This document shows positions 14,335 to 20,135 of a stretch of 21,284 nt of DNA, piece after piece. The stretch's first letter is position 1, and the number at the start of each line of letters is the position of its first letter. The DNA comes from Thermoplasmata archaeon. Its GTDB lineage: Archaea > Thermoplasmatota > Thermoplasmata > Thermoplasmatales > Thermoplasmataceae. Where the stretch lies: assembly GCA_021850745.1 (NCBI GenBank), contig JAJZKX010000005.1, positions 1 to 21,284 of the forward strand. Reading direction: 5' to 3'. The notes below the pieces were generated by a model. That model was given only the letters and a program-made list of their open reading frames with translations, was not told the DNA's origin and made no database searches. The position numbers and the translations under genes are program-made.

Positions 14335-15701
14335 TTCATCTCTTCAATATTCTCAAGGCCGAAGTTTCCTGATTTAATCTGTGCCCTCATCATCTTCTTG
14401 AAACCACGGTTTCCTTTCATGGCCTTGAGATTGTTCTTCATTGCCTTGAATTCCCTGAGGAGACCCCTTATGTCTGCTTCAGTTCTTCCTGATCCCCTTG
14501 AAATCCTGGCAATCCTTTTGGCGTTGATCTCATCGGGGTTCTCCAGTTCATGGTAAGTCATTGAATCCATTATGACCCTGTAGTTTCTCAGTTTTTCCTG
14601 GGCGCTCTCTATCGCATTGGAATCTATCTTGTTCCCCCCGGGCATTCTGGCAAGGGGAAGTGAGTCAAACATCTTTGAGATAAGCCCGGGCTGGGCAAAT
14701 TTTTCCCAGATTTCGTACATGTCCTTAAGGTTGAACTTCCCGGACATGAGCTTGTTTACGGATTCCTCCGCCTCTTCCTCAGATATGTTGGTCTCCTTGA
14801 ATGCCTCGAGAAGAGTTTCAAGGTCACCGAGGCCAAGCAGCCTTGAAAGGAATTTCTTGGACTGGAATATTTCCAGGTCTTCAGGATGTTCTCCTGTCCC
14901 GATGAAGTAAACAGGTGCGTGGATCTGGGATACAGCGCTAAGGGCGCCACCTCCCTTCCCAGTTCCATCCATTTTTGTGAGTATCACGCCTGTGATGCCA
15001 ATGGCATCGTTGATGGTCTGTGCCTGCGGGCCCGCCTGTTGTCCCACTGTCGCATCTATCACGAGAAGAACCTCGTCAGGGTTGAACGCATTCTTGATCT
15101 CCTTAATTTCCCTTATCAGGTCATCATTGAGTGAGTCTCTCCCACTTGTATCAATAATCTTTACCTTGAGTTCACCGTGCTCTTTCAGGCCGTTCCTGAT
15201 GATCCTGACAGGGTTTTTCTCTCCCTTTTCGCCGTAAAATGGGACATTGAGTTTCTTTGCGAGCTGCTCAAGCTGGTCGTATGCACCAGGCCTGTGGACA
15301 TCTGCTGCAATAACCCCCACACTGAGGCCTTTCCTGTGGAAAAATCTGGACAGTTTGCCAGCTGACGTGGTTTTCCCCTGGCCATAAAGTCCAACGAGCA
15401 TTATTGTCTGCTCCTTTAATGTGAGTTTGGAATCCTCACCAAGAATCTTCAGGAGCTCCTCATAAACAATCTTGACAAGATAGTCCTGTGCAGTCATGCC
15501 TGCCGGGGGTTTTTCCTCGTTTGCCCTCCTTTCAAGTGCAGAGGAAAGCTCAAGGACAAGCTTCACGTTTACATCGGCCTTGAGGAGTGCCCTTTGCACA
15601 TCCTTTGCGACTTCCTTTATCGTCTCCCTGTCGATGTAACTTGAGTGGGATATCTTCCGCAGTGTTTCCCTGAGAGATCCGGCAAGACCTTCTAGAACCA
15701 T
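14331..15701 (-). CDS. srp54: Signal recognition particle 54 kDa protein (GTPase)
   Basis: 456 residues, normal for archaeal SRP54. The N domain covers about 1-90. The G domain has the P-loop GLYGQGKTTSAGKL at about 104-117, IAADVHRPGAYDQL, DTSGRDSLNDDL (G3), TKMDGTGKGGGAL (G4) and FIGTGEHPEDLEIF (G5). From about 320 the M domain binds 7S RNA and the signal peptide; it includes PGGNKIDSNAIESAQEKL, MTYHELENPDEINAKRIARISRGSGRTEADIRGLL and a Met-rich end. G1 reads GQGKTT, as in several archaea, instead of GSGKTT. With 7S RNA and SRP19 (neither in the window) it delivers ribosome-nascent chains to FtsY and the Sec61/SecY channel. A TATA box at 15723-15732 lies about 27 bp before the ATG, so the transcript is probably leaderless. 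Confidence 0.97.
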   Translation of the reverse strand: MVLEGLAGSLRETLRKISHSSYIDRETIKEVAKDVQRALLKADVNVKLVLELSSALERRANEEKPPAGMTAQDYLVKIVYEELLKILGEDSKLTLKEQTIMLVGLYGQGKTTSAGKLSRFFHRKGLSVGVIAADVHRPGAYDQLEQLAKKLNVPFYGEKGEKNPVRIIRNGLKEHGELKVKIIDTSGRDSLNDDLIREIKEIKNAFNPDEVLLVIDATVGQQAGPQAQTINDAIGITGVILTKMDGTGKGGGALSAVSQIHAPVYFIGTGEHPEDLEIFQSKKFLSRLLGLGDLETLLEAFKETNISEEEAEESVNKLMSGKFNLKDMYEIWEKFAQPGLISKMFDSLPLARMPGGNKIDSNAIESAQEKLRNYRVIMDSMTYHELENPDEINAKRIARISRGSGRTEADIRGLLREFKAMKNNLKAMKGNRGFKKMMRAQIKSGNFGLENIEEMN

Positions 15702-15722
15702 TATGACACCAAATCAATCATG

Positions 15723-15732
15723 TAATTTTAAC
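15723..15732 (-). promoter_or_regulatory. TATA box of srp54
   Basis: Read on the minus strand as GGTTAAAATT, it is centred about 27 bp before the srp54 ATG, the spacing expected for a leaderless transcript. Confidence 0.55.
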
Positions 15733-15767
15733 CTATTGAGGCAGCATAGATTCTGGCAAATTGATTG

Positions 15768-16082
15768 TCAGTATTCTCTCCATCTGTGCCCGCAGGCTTC
15801 GCAAGTGTAGAACTTAGTCTCAGGCTCATCTGCTGAACGCGTTTGCTTGAGGAGATAATAAGCACCCAAGTGTTTGCACTTTGGGCACACAGCATCTGAA
15901 TCCAGTGGTTCCACTGCCTTTTCTTCCTTGATCATTATTACTTCTTTCTGGGTGCTCTTGCTGACGATCTGGCTTGTTCCACTTTCCGAAGGATTCATTG
16001 TGAAATGACAACTACCGCAAACCAGCTTTCCGCCTGAGGGTGACATCAGAGAACCGCACTTAGGGCAAAACATCATCGCCAT
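15768..16082 (-). CDS. tfs: Transcription factor S (TFIIS-like RNA cleavage factor)
   Basis: 104 residues, the typical length of archaeal TFS. An N-terminal zinc ribbon FCPKCGSLM with LVCGSCHF resembles RPB9. The C-terminal TFIIS ribbon has CPKCKHLGAYYLLKQTRSADEPETKFYTCEACGHRW. The Asp-Glu pair in RSADEPET reaches into the polymerase active site to stimulate cleavage of backtracked RNA. TFS therefore rescues arrested RNA polymerase and improves fidelity. The frame is open far upstream to 16244, but those extra residues do not fit the family, and a TATA box at 16105-16113 lies about 26 bp before ATG 16082. That ATG begins MAMMFCPKC; ATG 16076 or 16073 are close alternatives. Confidence 0.95.
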   Translation of the reverse strand: MAMMFCPKCGSLMSPSGGKLVCGSCHFTMNPSESGTSQIVSKSTQKEVIMIKEEKAVEPLDSDAVCPKCKHLGAYYLLKQTRSADEPETKFYTCEACGHRWREY

Positions 16083-16104
16083 GGAAGGTGAGTAATTGTA
16101 GAAC

Positions 16105-16113
16105 CTATAAATA
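16105..16113 (-). promoter_or_regulatory. TATA box of tfs
   Basis: Read on the minus strand as TATTTATAG, centred about 27 bp before ATG 16082; this fixes the TFS start and predicts a leaderless transcript. Confidence 0.65.
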
Positions 16114-16135
16114 CATTGACTAAGGGATCTATCAA

Positions 16136-16144
16136 GCTTAATAT
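16136..16144 (+). promoter_or_regulatory. TATA box of the CoA-binding protein gene
   Basis: GCTTAATAT is centred 25 bp before ATG 16165, which favours that ATG over the upstream GTG 16150 and TTG 16159 in the same frame. Together with the tfs TATA box it makes a compact divergent promoter pair. Confidence 0.5.
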
Positions 16145-16164
16145 GCCAGGTGGAATTTTTGGCT

Positions 16165-16584
16165 ATGGCATCATTTGATGAGGACAAGATCCTGTCCATT
16201 CTGAAGGAAAGCAAGACTGTTGCAGTTGTGGGGATTTCCGACAAACCGGAGAGGGACAGCTACAGGGTTGCCAACTATCTCCGGGAGAACGGATATGAAA
16301 TACTGCCTGTGAACCCTGGCATAGAACAGTGGGAAGGCCTCAAGTCGTATAAGGGCTTGATGGACATTCCCGGGGACAAGAAGGTGGATATAGTTGACAT
16401 TTTCAGGAAATCCGATGCCGTTGTGCCTATTGTGCAGGAAGCGGTCAAAATCCACCCAAAGACAGTATGGATGCAGGAAGGGGTCATAAACGAGGAAGCT
16501 GCTTCCCTGGCTAAGAAAAACTCAATTCTTGTAGTCATGGACCGATGTATGATGAAGGAACATGCCAGAATCAGTACATCCTGA
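16165..16584 (+). CDS. CoA-binding domain protein (COG1832/YccU-like)
   Basis: A 139-residue single-domain Rossmann protein: residues 13-21 VAVVGISDK, then PERDSYRVANYLRENGYEILPVNPG, VDIVDIFRKSDAVVPIVQEA, TVWMQEGVINEEAASLAKK and LVVMDRCMMKEH. These are the hallmarks of the CoA-binding domain also found at the N-terminus of succinyl-CoA synthetase alpha and acyl-CoA synthetases (the VNP and VWMQ-G motifs). Stand-alone members bind CoA, but their job is unclear; binding of CoA or an acyl-CoA as a sensor or carrier is plausible. Start chosen at ATG 16165 from the TATA spacing; the frame is also open from GTG 16150. Divergent from tfs, and followed 36 bases later by a serine tRNA. Confidence 0.85.
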   Translation: MASFDEDKILSILKESKTVAVVGISDKPERDSYRVANYLRENGYEILPVNPGIEQWEGLKSYKGLMDIPGDKKVDIVDIFRKSDAVVPIVQEAVKIHPKTVWMQEGVINEEAASLAKKNSILVVMDRCMMKEHARISTS

Positions 16585-16586
16585 AA

Positions 16587-16597
16587 AGTTTAATGTG
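16587..16597 (+). promoter_or_regulatory. TATA box of tRNA-Ser(CGA)
   Basis: AGTTTAATGTG is centred about 29 bp before the first base of the tRNA, as expected for an archaeal tRNA promoter. Confidence 0.45.
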
Positions 16598-16620
16598 TAC
16601 CATAATAATGCGTCAATGGA

Positions 16621-16704
16621 GCCGGGGTAGCCTAGCCCGGTATGGCGATAGACTCGAGATCTATTGCTCTTTGTAGCTCGGGAGTTCAAATCTCCCCCCC
16701 GGCG
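16621..16704 (+). tRNA. tRNA-Ser (anticodon CGA)
   Basis: An 84-base class II tRNA. Acceptor GCCGGGG (16621-16627) pairs with CCCCGGC (16697-16703), followed by discriminator G. The D stem is GCC/GGC. The anticodon stem ATAGA/TCTAT encloses loop CTCGAGA, giving anticodon CGA (16655-16657), which reads UCG. The 15-base variable arm contains a GCT/AGC stem. The T arm is GGGAG with TTCAAAT loop and CTCCC. No intron at the canonical 37/38 site; CCA is not encoded. The T arm and most of the D arm are identical to the nearby tRNA-Ser(GGA). Confidence 0.96.
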
Positions 16705-17008
16705 TCCTCATGTATACAAGGGCACAGCATTGATTTGGCACAAGACTGATTCTGAAGAGTGTTGCTTCGTGATGCAAATGAGCCCGGATGTTTAAGTAAA
16801 TATATTTTTAACGGTCATAGCTGATGCTTGAATAACTACAATACACGTCGAAAATCCACTAAAAGAAACATCTCTGTATAGAAATATGCATCAATGGCTG
16901 TCTGTGCCACCCGGTTCCGGAATTTTTCAAAACCCTATTTAAGTATTGTTTTCATTTTGCGCCATTTTGTAAACATTGTTTTATATACTCAGAATTTTTT
17001 TAACATTA
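16705..17008 (+). other. Gene-free spacer with promoter-like sequences
   Basis: About 300 bases without a supported gene. It holds an A/T block at 16796-16810 (TTAAGTAAATATATT, with a perfect AAATATATTT palindrome) that looks like a promoter but leads only to very short frames. A second TATA-like CTATTTAAG is near 16934-16942. The 3' end is the Lrp-family gene promoter. A small RNA is possible but nothing shows one. Confidence 0.4.
16970..16988 (+). promoter_or_regulatory. TATA box and candidate operator of the Lrp/AsnC gene
   Basis: TTTATATAC (16980-16988) is centred about 25 bp before GTG 17009. TAAACATTGTTTT (16970-16982) overlaps its left edge and matches the GGR promoter palindrome at 13046-13058 in 12 of 13 positions. 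Lrp-family proteins commonly repress their own gene from a site like this, so autoregulation is a reasonable guess. Confidence 0.55.
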
Positions 17009-17452
17009 GTGCAAGGAAAATTGGATAGCAAGGATCTTCAAATTTTATCTTACCTGCAGGAAAACGGCAGGGACAAGATATCTGAAATATCCTCCAAGCT
17101 CGGGATTCCGAGGGCCACTGTCTTTGAAAGGATGGAGCGCCTCAGGAAGGATGGATACATTCAGAAGTATACAATAGACCTGGACTATGAGAAACTGGGA
17201 TATTCCATCATGGCCTACATTCTCATTGAATACGATTACAAATCGCTGGTAAGCCAGAGGGAGCTATGCAGGAACCTGTGCAAGATGGACAACATCCTCA
17301 CTGCGTCTATCATTGCTGGCCAATGGGACCTCATACTCCTAGCAATAGCGAAGGACATGAAGGAACTATCGGATTTGGTTCTCGGGCGGCTGAAGGGTAT
17401 GGAAGGCATCTCTAAAACTCTGTCAGTGCCTGTATTCGATCATGTAAAATAG
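17009..17452 (+). CDS. Lrp/AsnC family transcriptional regulator
   Basis: 147 residues from GTG 17009. The N-terminal winged helix-turn-helix reads LDSKDLQILSYLQENGR, ISEISSKLGIPRATVFERMERLRKDGYIQKYTIDLDYEKLGY. The C-terminal RAM/AsnC effector domain starts at SIMAYILIEYD and includes NILTASIIAGQWDLILLAIAKDMKELSDLV, the region that binds amino acids or other small ligands in the family. Members bind DNA as dimers or octamers. The frame is open upstream to TTG 16976, but that stretch contains the TATA box. GTG 17009 fits a leaderless transcript; TTG 17021, preceded by AAGGA, is a further option and would give the family-typical start MDSKDLQ. It lies between two serine tRNA genes on the same strand. 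Confidence 0.9.
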   Translation: MQGKLDSKDLQILSYLQENGRDKISEISSKLGIPRATVFERMERLRKDGYIQKYTIDLDYEKLGYSIMAYILIEYDYKSLVSQRELCRNLCKMDNILTASIIAGQWDLILLAIAKDMKELSDLVLGRLKGMEGISKTLSVPVFDHVK

Positions 17453-17468
17453 CTGGCACCATCAAACT

Positions 17469-17478
17469 CTTATATAAT
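17469..17478 (+). promoter_or_regulatory. TATA box of tRNA-Ser(GGA)
   Basis: CTTATATAAT is centred about 26 bp before the first base of the tRNA; a strong match. Confidence 0.65.
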
Positions 17479-17499
17479 CCGGATAGATTGAGGTTCAGA

Positions 17500-17583
17500 G
17501 CTGGGATAGCCTAGCCTGGTAGGGCGCAGGTCTGGAAAACCTGTTCTCTTAGTAGATCGGGAGTTCAAATCTCCCTCCCAGCG
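17500..17583 (+). tRNA. tRNA-Ser (anticodon GGA)
   Basis: An 84-base class II tRNA. Acceptor GCTGGGA (17500-17506) pairs with TCCCAGC (17576-17582), with discriminator G at 17583. Anticodon stem CAGGT/ACCTG encloses loop CTGGAAA, giving anticodon GGA, which reads UCC and UCU. The long variable arm is CTCTTAGTAGAT-like. The T arm GGGAG-TTCAAAT-CTCCC is identical to that of tRNA-Ser(CGA). No intron; CCA not encoded. A good TATA box precedes it. Confidence 0.96.
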
Positions 17584-17732
17584 CTTGTATTTTATTAATT
17601 GAGCCAGGGAACATATTTGCACTATATTACTCAGCCTTTTGCTCGGATCTATGATTTATACACTTTGAAGTCTGAGTGACAGCCGCATTTCCCATGTTTC
17701 AGAAAATAGGCAGAATTTCAATTTAGACAAAT

Positions 17733-17741
17733 CTTAAATAA
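17733..17741 (+). promoter_or_regulatory. TATA box of the secreted-protein gene
   Basis: CTTAAATAA is centred 25 bp before ATG 17762, predicting a leaderless transcript. No ribosome binding site precedes the ATG (TTTGTTTATTTT). Confidence 0.6.
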
Positions 17742-17761
17742 TATAATTCTTTGTTTATTTT

Positions 17762-19792
17762 ATGCGAAAAGGAATTGCTATCCTTCTAGCAGTCATTGTA
17801 GCAGTCCCGTCCTCAATTGTGTTGTACCAATATATACAGAGTGGGGTTATGGTAAATTCTCCCATTGATTTCAACAGCGATGCTGCAGTGCCACAGAAGG
17901 TGGGTGATTTTATGAGCTACAATCAGTCATCAAATGCATCCAGCAATTTTACTTCTATTCCTGACAATATTGCCATAGTCATTTACTCAGGGGCTAACCC
18001 AAACAATGAGACACTGCTGAATATCAGGTCTCTTGAAAGGGCAAATGTATCTGTGCTATATTCAGTGAATGAAAGCCTGGACGCCTCACAGGTGCAGGTT
18101 ATTGCGGACCTAGGATTTGATGGGCTTCTTCTCAATGGAAACCCGGCAGGATATAGATCGGTAAACCTAAGGCACCTGGTTCAGAGGATCGAGAATGGCA
18201 GGGGCATTGTGGTGGCAAATTACAGTTTCAAAGGCACTCTGAGTGGTGAAGTTAATACATTTTACCTTCTGAGCGAGCCAAATTATTCATCATGGGCCAA
18301 TTTTATAAACACCCGCAATGCAGAGGGGCCGGGAACATCACATCTTCTAGTTAACATTGAAAACTTCAGCAATTTTTATCTGAGAAGTGCATTAAGGTCA
18401 TTCTTTGCGCTTGGGGTGAAGTATTATGCAACCAACTATGGCCAAAATCCAGATGCACAGTACAGCGAAATGGTATCTGACTTGGCTCACTTGTTCAATT
18501 CTTCGGGGTTGCTTCCATCCCAATGGAATCTCACTGGGCGGCAATATGCCCAATTCCTGGTCCAAAACAACACAATTTTTGCCTTTGTCGCATCCGAATC
18601 CCCAATAAATAGCATCCTTGGCTCATACCCAAGGTATGAGTGCGTACAGGTTATAGGCCTTAACCTCCAGTACGGCTATATTTCCTTTATTAGCCAGAAT
18701 GTAACTCTGTATGTTCCATATGGTGATTATGGAATTTCATCAGTATTGCCCGATGCACATGTCCAGTTGCTTTTTGCTAACAGTACAGCAATCTATGCAA
18801 CATATATCACCCAGGAACTTGGAGGGACATCCTCAAGCATAAATGTGCAGACATTAGGTTTCAACTTTTCAACAGGCGACCTATCATATGAAGCTAACAG
18901 GACCTTTACGTTCAACGGCTCCAACGATGTTTTCTACTACTCCTACGAACCAGATTCTGCGTACATCTCTGTGGTTTACGGTCAGATATCTCCTGGCATG
19001 GTACATGTAGCATATATTGATGCCAGTAAAGAAACAGTGAGGGTGGCTGCCAACATCACGACTTCAAACAGCAAATATGCCCTATCTGCGTGGGAATTTG
19101 GCTCATTAACAAACAATCTTTATTATGCCGCTATCGAGTTTATTGACAACTCAAACGGCCAAAACCTGAATTACAGGCTTTTTCTGCAGATTCCTACTGG
19201 CAAGGTACTTCTCAACAAGTCTTTCGGGGGCTTCACTGTCCATCTCAGCTATGGCAGCAATTTTGAACAGCAGGGTTCCAATGTATACTACACAATCGGA
19301 AATAACTCGGGTGGACAGGATATAATGGAAGTGAACACAACAACTGGAGCAATCGTGAAATCTGCAACGGTCAACCTCACCTCCGTTAGCGCTTTATTGA
19401 GTTATGATGGTGGCTTCCTTGGATACAATGGGTCAAACGCTGTTTATGTCAATAGCGATGGTCGGGTTTCCTGGAGCCAGCCTATTCCGCACCCAATGAA
19501 CAGCAGTACATTTTCCCCATTACTTATAGGAAATAATGAAGCCCTATTCGGTTCCAGTGTAGCCTATGAGTTCCCAGTCAACAAATCATACTCACAGAGT
19601 TTCGACATACTCAATCTCACCACAGGCCAGATTATTTCGTCCTACTTCAACAACTTTTCACTCAATTACACACAATATGGCGCCCTTATTTCTGACCCGC
19701 ATAGTGTATATTCTCCGCTCGCAAGCACTGACGGTTATGTTGTTTATACATCCATGTATGAAAATGACGGGGTCTACGTGGCCCGCGTATGA
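17762..19792 (+). CDS. Large secreted or membrane-anchored, probably N-glycosylated protein of unknown function
   Basis: 676 residues. The N-terminus MRKGIAILLAVIVAVPSSIVLYQYIQ is a basic start plus hydrophobic segment: a signal peptide or signal anchor. The remainder is extracellular in style, rich in Asn, Ser, Thr, Tyr and Gly, poor in Lys and Cys, with roughly 28 N-x-S/T sequons. Residues about 65-260 alternate strands and helices (NIAIVIYSGANPNNE, QVIADLGFDGLLLNG, GIVVANYSF), suggesting an alpha/beta domain. From about 270 to the end, strand-rich units such as VQVIGLNLQYGYISFIS, DILNLTTGQIISSYF, IMEVNTTTGAIVKSATV and YDGGFLGYNGSNAVYVN resemble beta-propeller blades (the N-x-T-G-x-I turn). 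No C-terminal membrane helix. I do not recognise a family. A surface-layer-associated, binding or adhesive role is inference. Confidence 0.85.
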   Translation: MRKGIAILLAVIVAVPSSIVLYQYIQSGVMVNSPIDFNSDAAVPQKVGDFMSYNQSSNASSNFTSIPDNIAIVIYSGANPNNETLLNIRSLERANVSVLYSVNESLDASQVQVIADLGFDGLLLNGNPAGYRSVNLRHLVQRIENGRGIVVANYSFKGTLSGEVNTFYLLSEPNYSSWANFINTRNAEGPGTSHLLVNIENFSNFYLRSALRSFFALGVKYYATNYGQNPDAQYSEMVSDLAHLFNSSGLLPSQWNLTGRQYAQFLVQNNTIFAFVASESPINSILGSYPRYECVQVIGLNLQYGYISFISQNVTLYVPYGDYGISSVLPDAHVQLLFANSTAIYATYITQELGGTSSSINVQTLGFNFSTGDLSYEANRTFTFNGSNDVFYYSYEPDSAYISVVYGQISPGMVHVAYIDASKETVRVAANITTSNSKYALSAWEFGSLTNNLYYAAIEFIDNSNGQNLNYRLFLQIPTGKVLLNKSFGGFTVHLSYGSNFEQQGSNVYYTIGNNSGGQDIMEVNTTTGAIVKSATVNLTSVSALLSYDGGFLGYNGSNAVYVNSDGRVSWSQPIPHPMNSSTFSPLLIGNNEALFGSSVAYEFPVNKSYSQSFDILNLTTGQIISSYFNNFSLNYTQYGALISDPHSVYSPLASTDGYVVYTSMYENDGVYVARV

Positions 19793-19843
19793 AACAAGAA
19801 ATGCTGTTTTCCCATGCTTTGTAGCAGTAACATGGCCGTGAGA

Positions 19844-19858
19844 GCCTTAATTTAAGGC
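19844..19858 (+). terminator. Inverted repeat after the secreted-protein gene
   Basis: GCCTTAA-T-TTAAGGC, 52 bases after the stop. As RNA it can form a GCCTT/AAGGC stem with loop AATTT. No T-run follows on the + strand, so it may be a processing or regulatory site instead. Confidence 0.35.
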
Positions 19859-19934
19859 GCAATTGAAATACATAATTTGCCAAACCCATATTTTAAGCTT
19901 GCAGAGTTTATACTTGTTCTTTATCATATTAGGG

Positions 19935-19946
19935 TTTCTATAGAAA
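19935..19946. repeat. Perfect 12-bp palindrome
   Basis: TTTCTATAGAAA reads the same on both strands and lies 10 bp before the large hairpin. Candidate protein-binding site; function unknown. Confidence 0.4.
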
Positions 19947-19956
19947 TATTAACTGC

Positions 19957-19990
19957 ATTTTGCCAAAAAACTTTGAATTTTTGGCAAAAT
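19957..19990. repeat. 13-bp perfect inverted repeat with 8-base loop
   Basis: ATTTTGCCAAAAA (19957-19969) and TTTTTGGCAAAAT (19978-19990) are exact reverse complements around ACTTTGAA. It is the strongest inverted repeat in the window that is not part of an RNA gene. No T-run follows it on either strand beyond the arms, so an operator or an RNA hairpin is more likely than a terminator. Confidence 0.7.
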
Positions 19991-20047
19991 AGAAAATCAG
20001 CCTATTAATCAGCCTCTGGAAACCTCTTTTTACTACTTGGGCCAATT

Positions 20048-20070
20048 CATACCTTAACATTTTAGGTATG
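20048..20070. repeat. 7-bp inverted repeat upstream of the cupredoxin-like gene
   Basis: CATACCT (20048-20054) and AGGTATG (20064-20070) with a 9-base spacer, just upstream of the TATA-like element at 20078-20088. The placement suggests an activator or repressor half-site pair. Confidence 0.45.
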
Positions 20071-20077
20071 TGCTATT

Positions 20078-20126
20078 TGTTAAACCACATTTTTTCCTAG
20101 TAAATGTACGACCAACTAGTGGGAGG
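20078..20126 (+). promoter_or_regulatory. TATA-like element and strong ribosome binding site of the cupredoxin-like gene
   Basis: TTGTTAAACCA (20078-20088) is a TATA candidate giving a leader of about 25 nt. GGGAGG (20121-20126) is a strong Shine-Dalgarno sequence nine bases before ATG 20136. This contrasts with the leaderless promoters of most genes here and suggests high or separately controlled translation. Confidence 0.55.
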
Positions 20127-20135
20127 ACAATAAAG

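Larger units (their letters stand above)
19793..20135. other. Gene-free spacer dense in inverted repeats
   Basis: 343 bases between the two surface-protein genes with no supported gene. It is A/T-rich and contains four inverted repeats (19844-19858, 19935-19946, 19957-19990 and 20048-20070) and, at the right end, the promoter and ribosome binding site of the cupredoxin-like gene. Confidence 0.6.

Noticed and set aside
14617..15365. Several + strand frames of 62-97 codons
   Set aside because: They lie opposite srp54, which is complete and strongly conserved.
16083..16244. N-terminal extension of TFS back to 16244
   Set aside because: It would make TFS 158 residues, covers the TATA boxes of both divergent genes, and shows no zinc-ribbon sequence.
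16976..17008. TTG start for the Lrp-family gene
   Set aside because: The segment contains the TATA box and encodes hydrophobic residues foreign to the family start.
16621..17583. Attachment site or integrated element at the serine tRNA genes
   Set aside because: No integrase gene and no repeat of a tRNA 3' end outside the tRNAs themselves were found in the window; the shared T arm is normal for tRNA-Ser paralogues.
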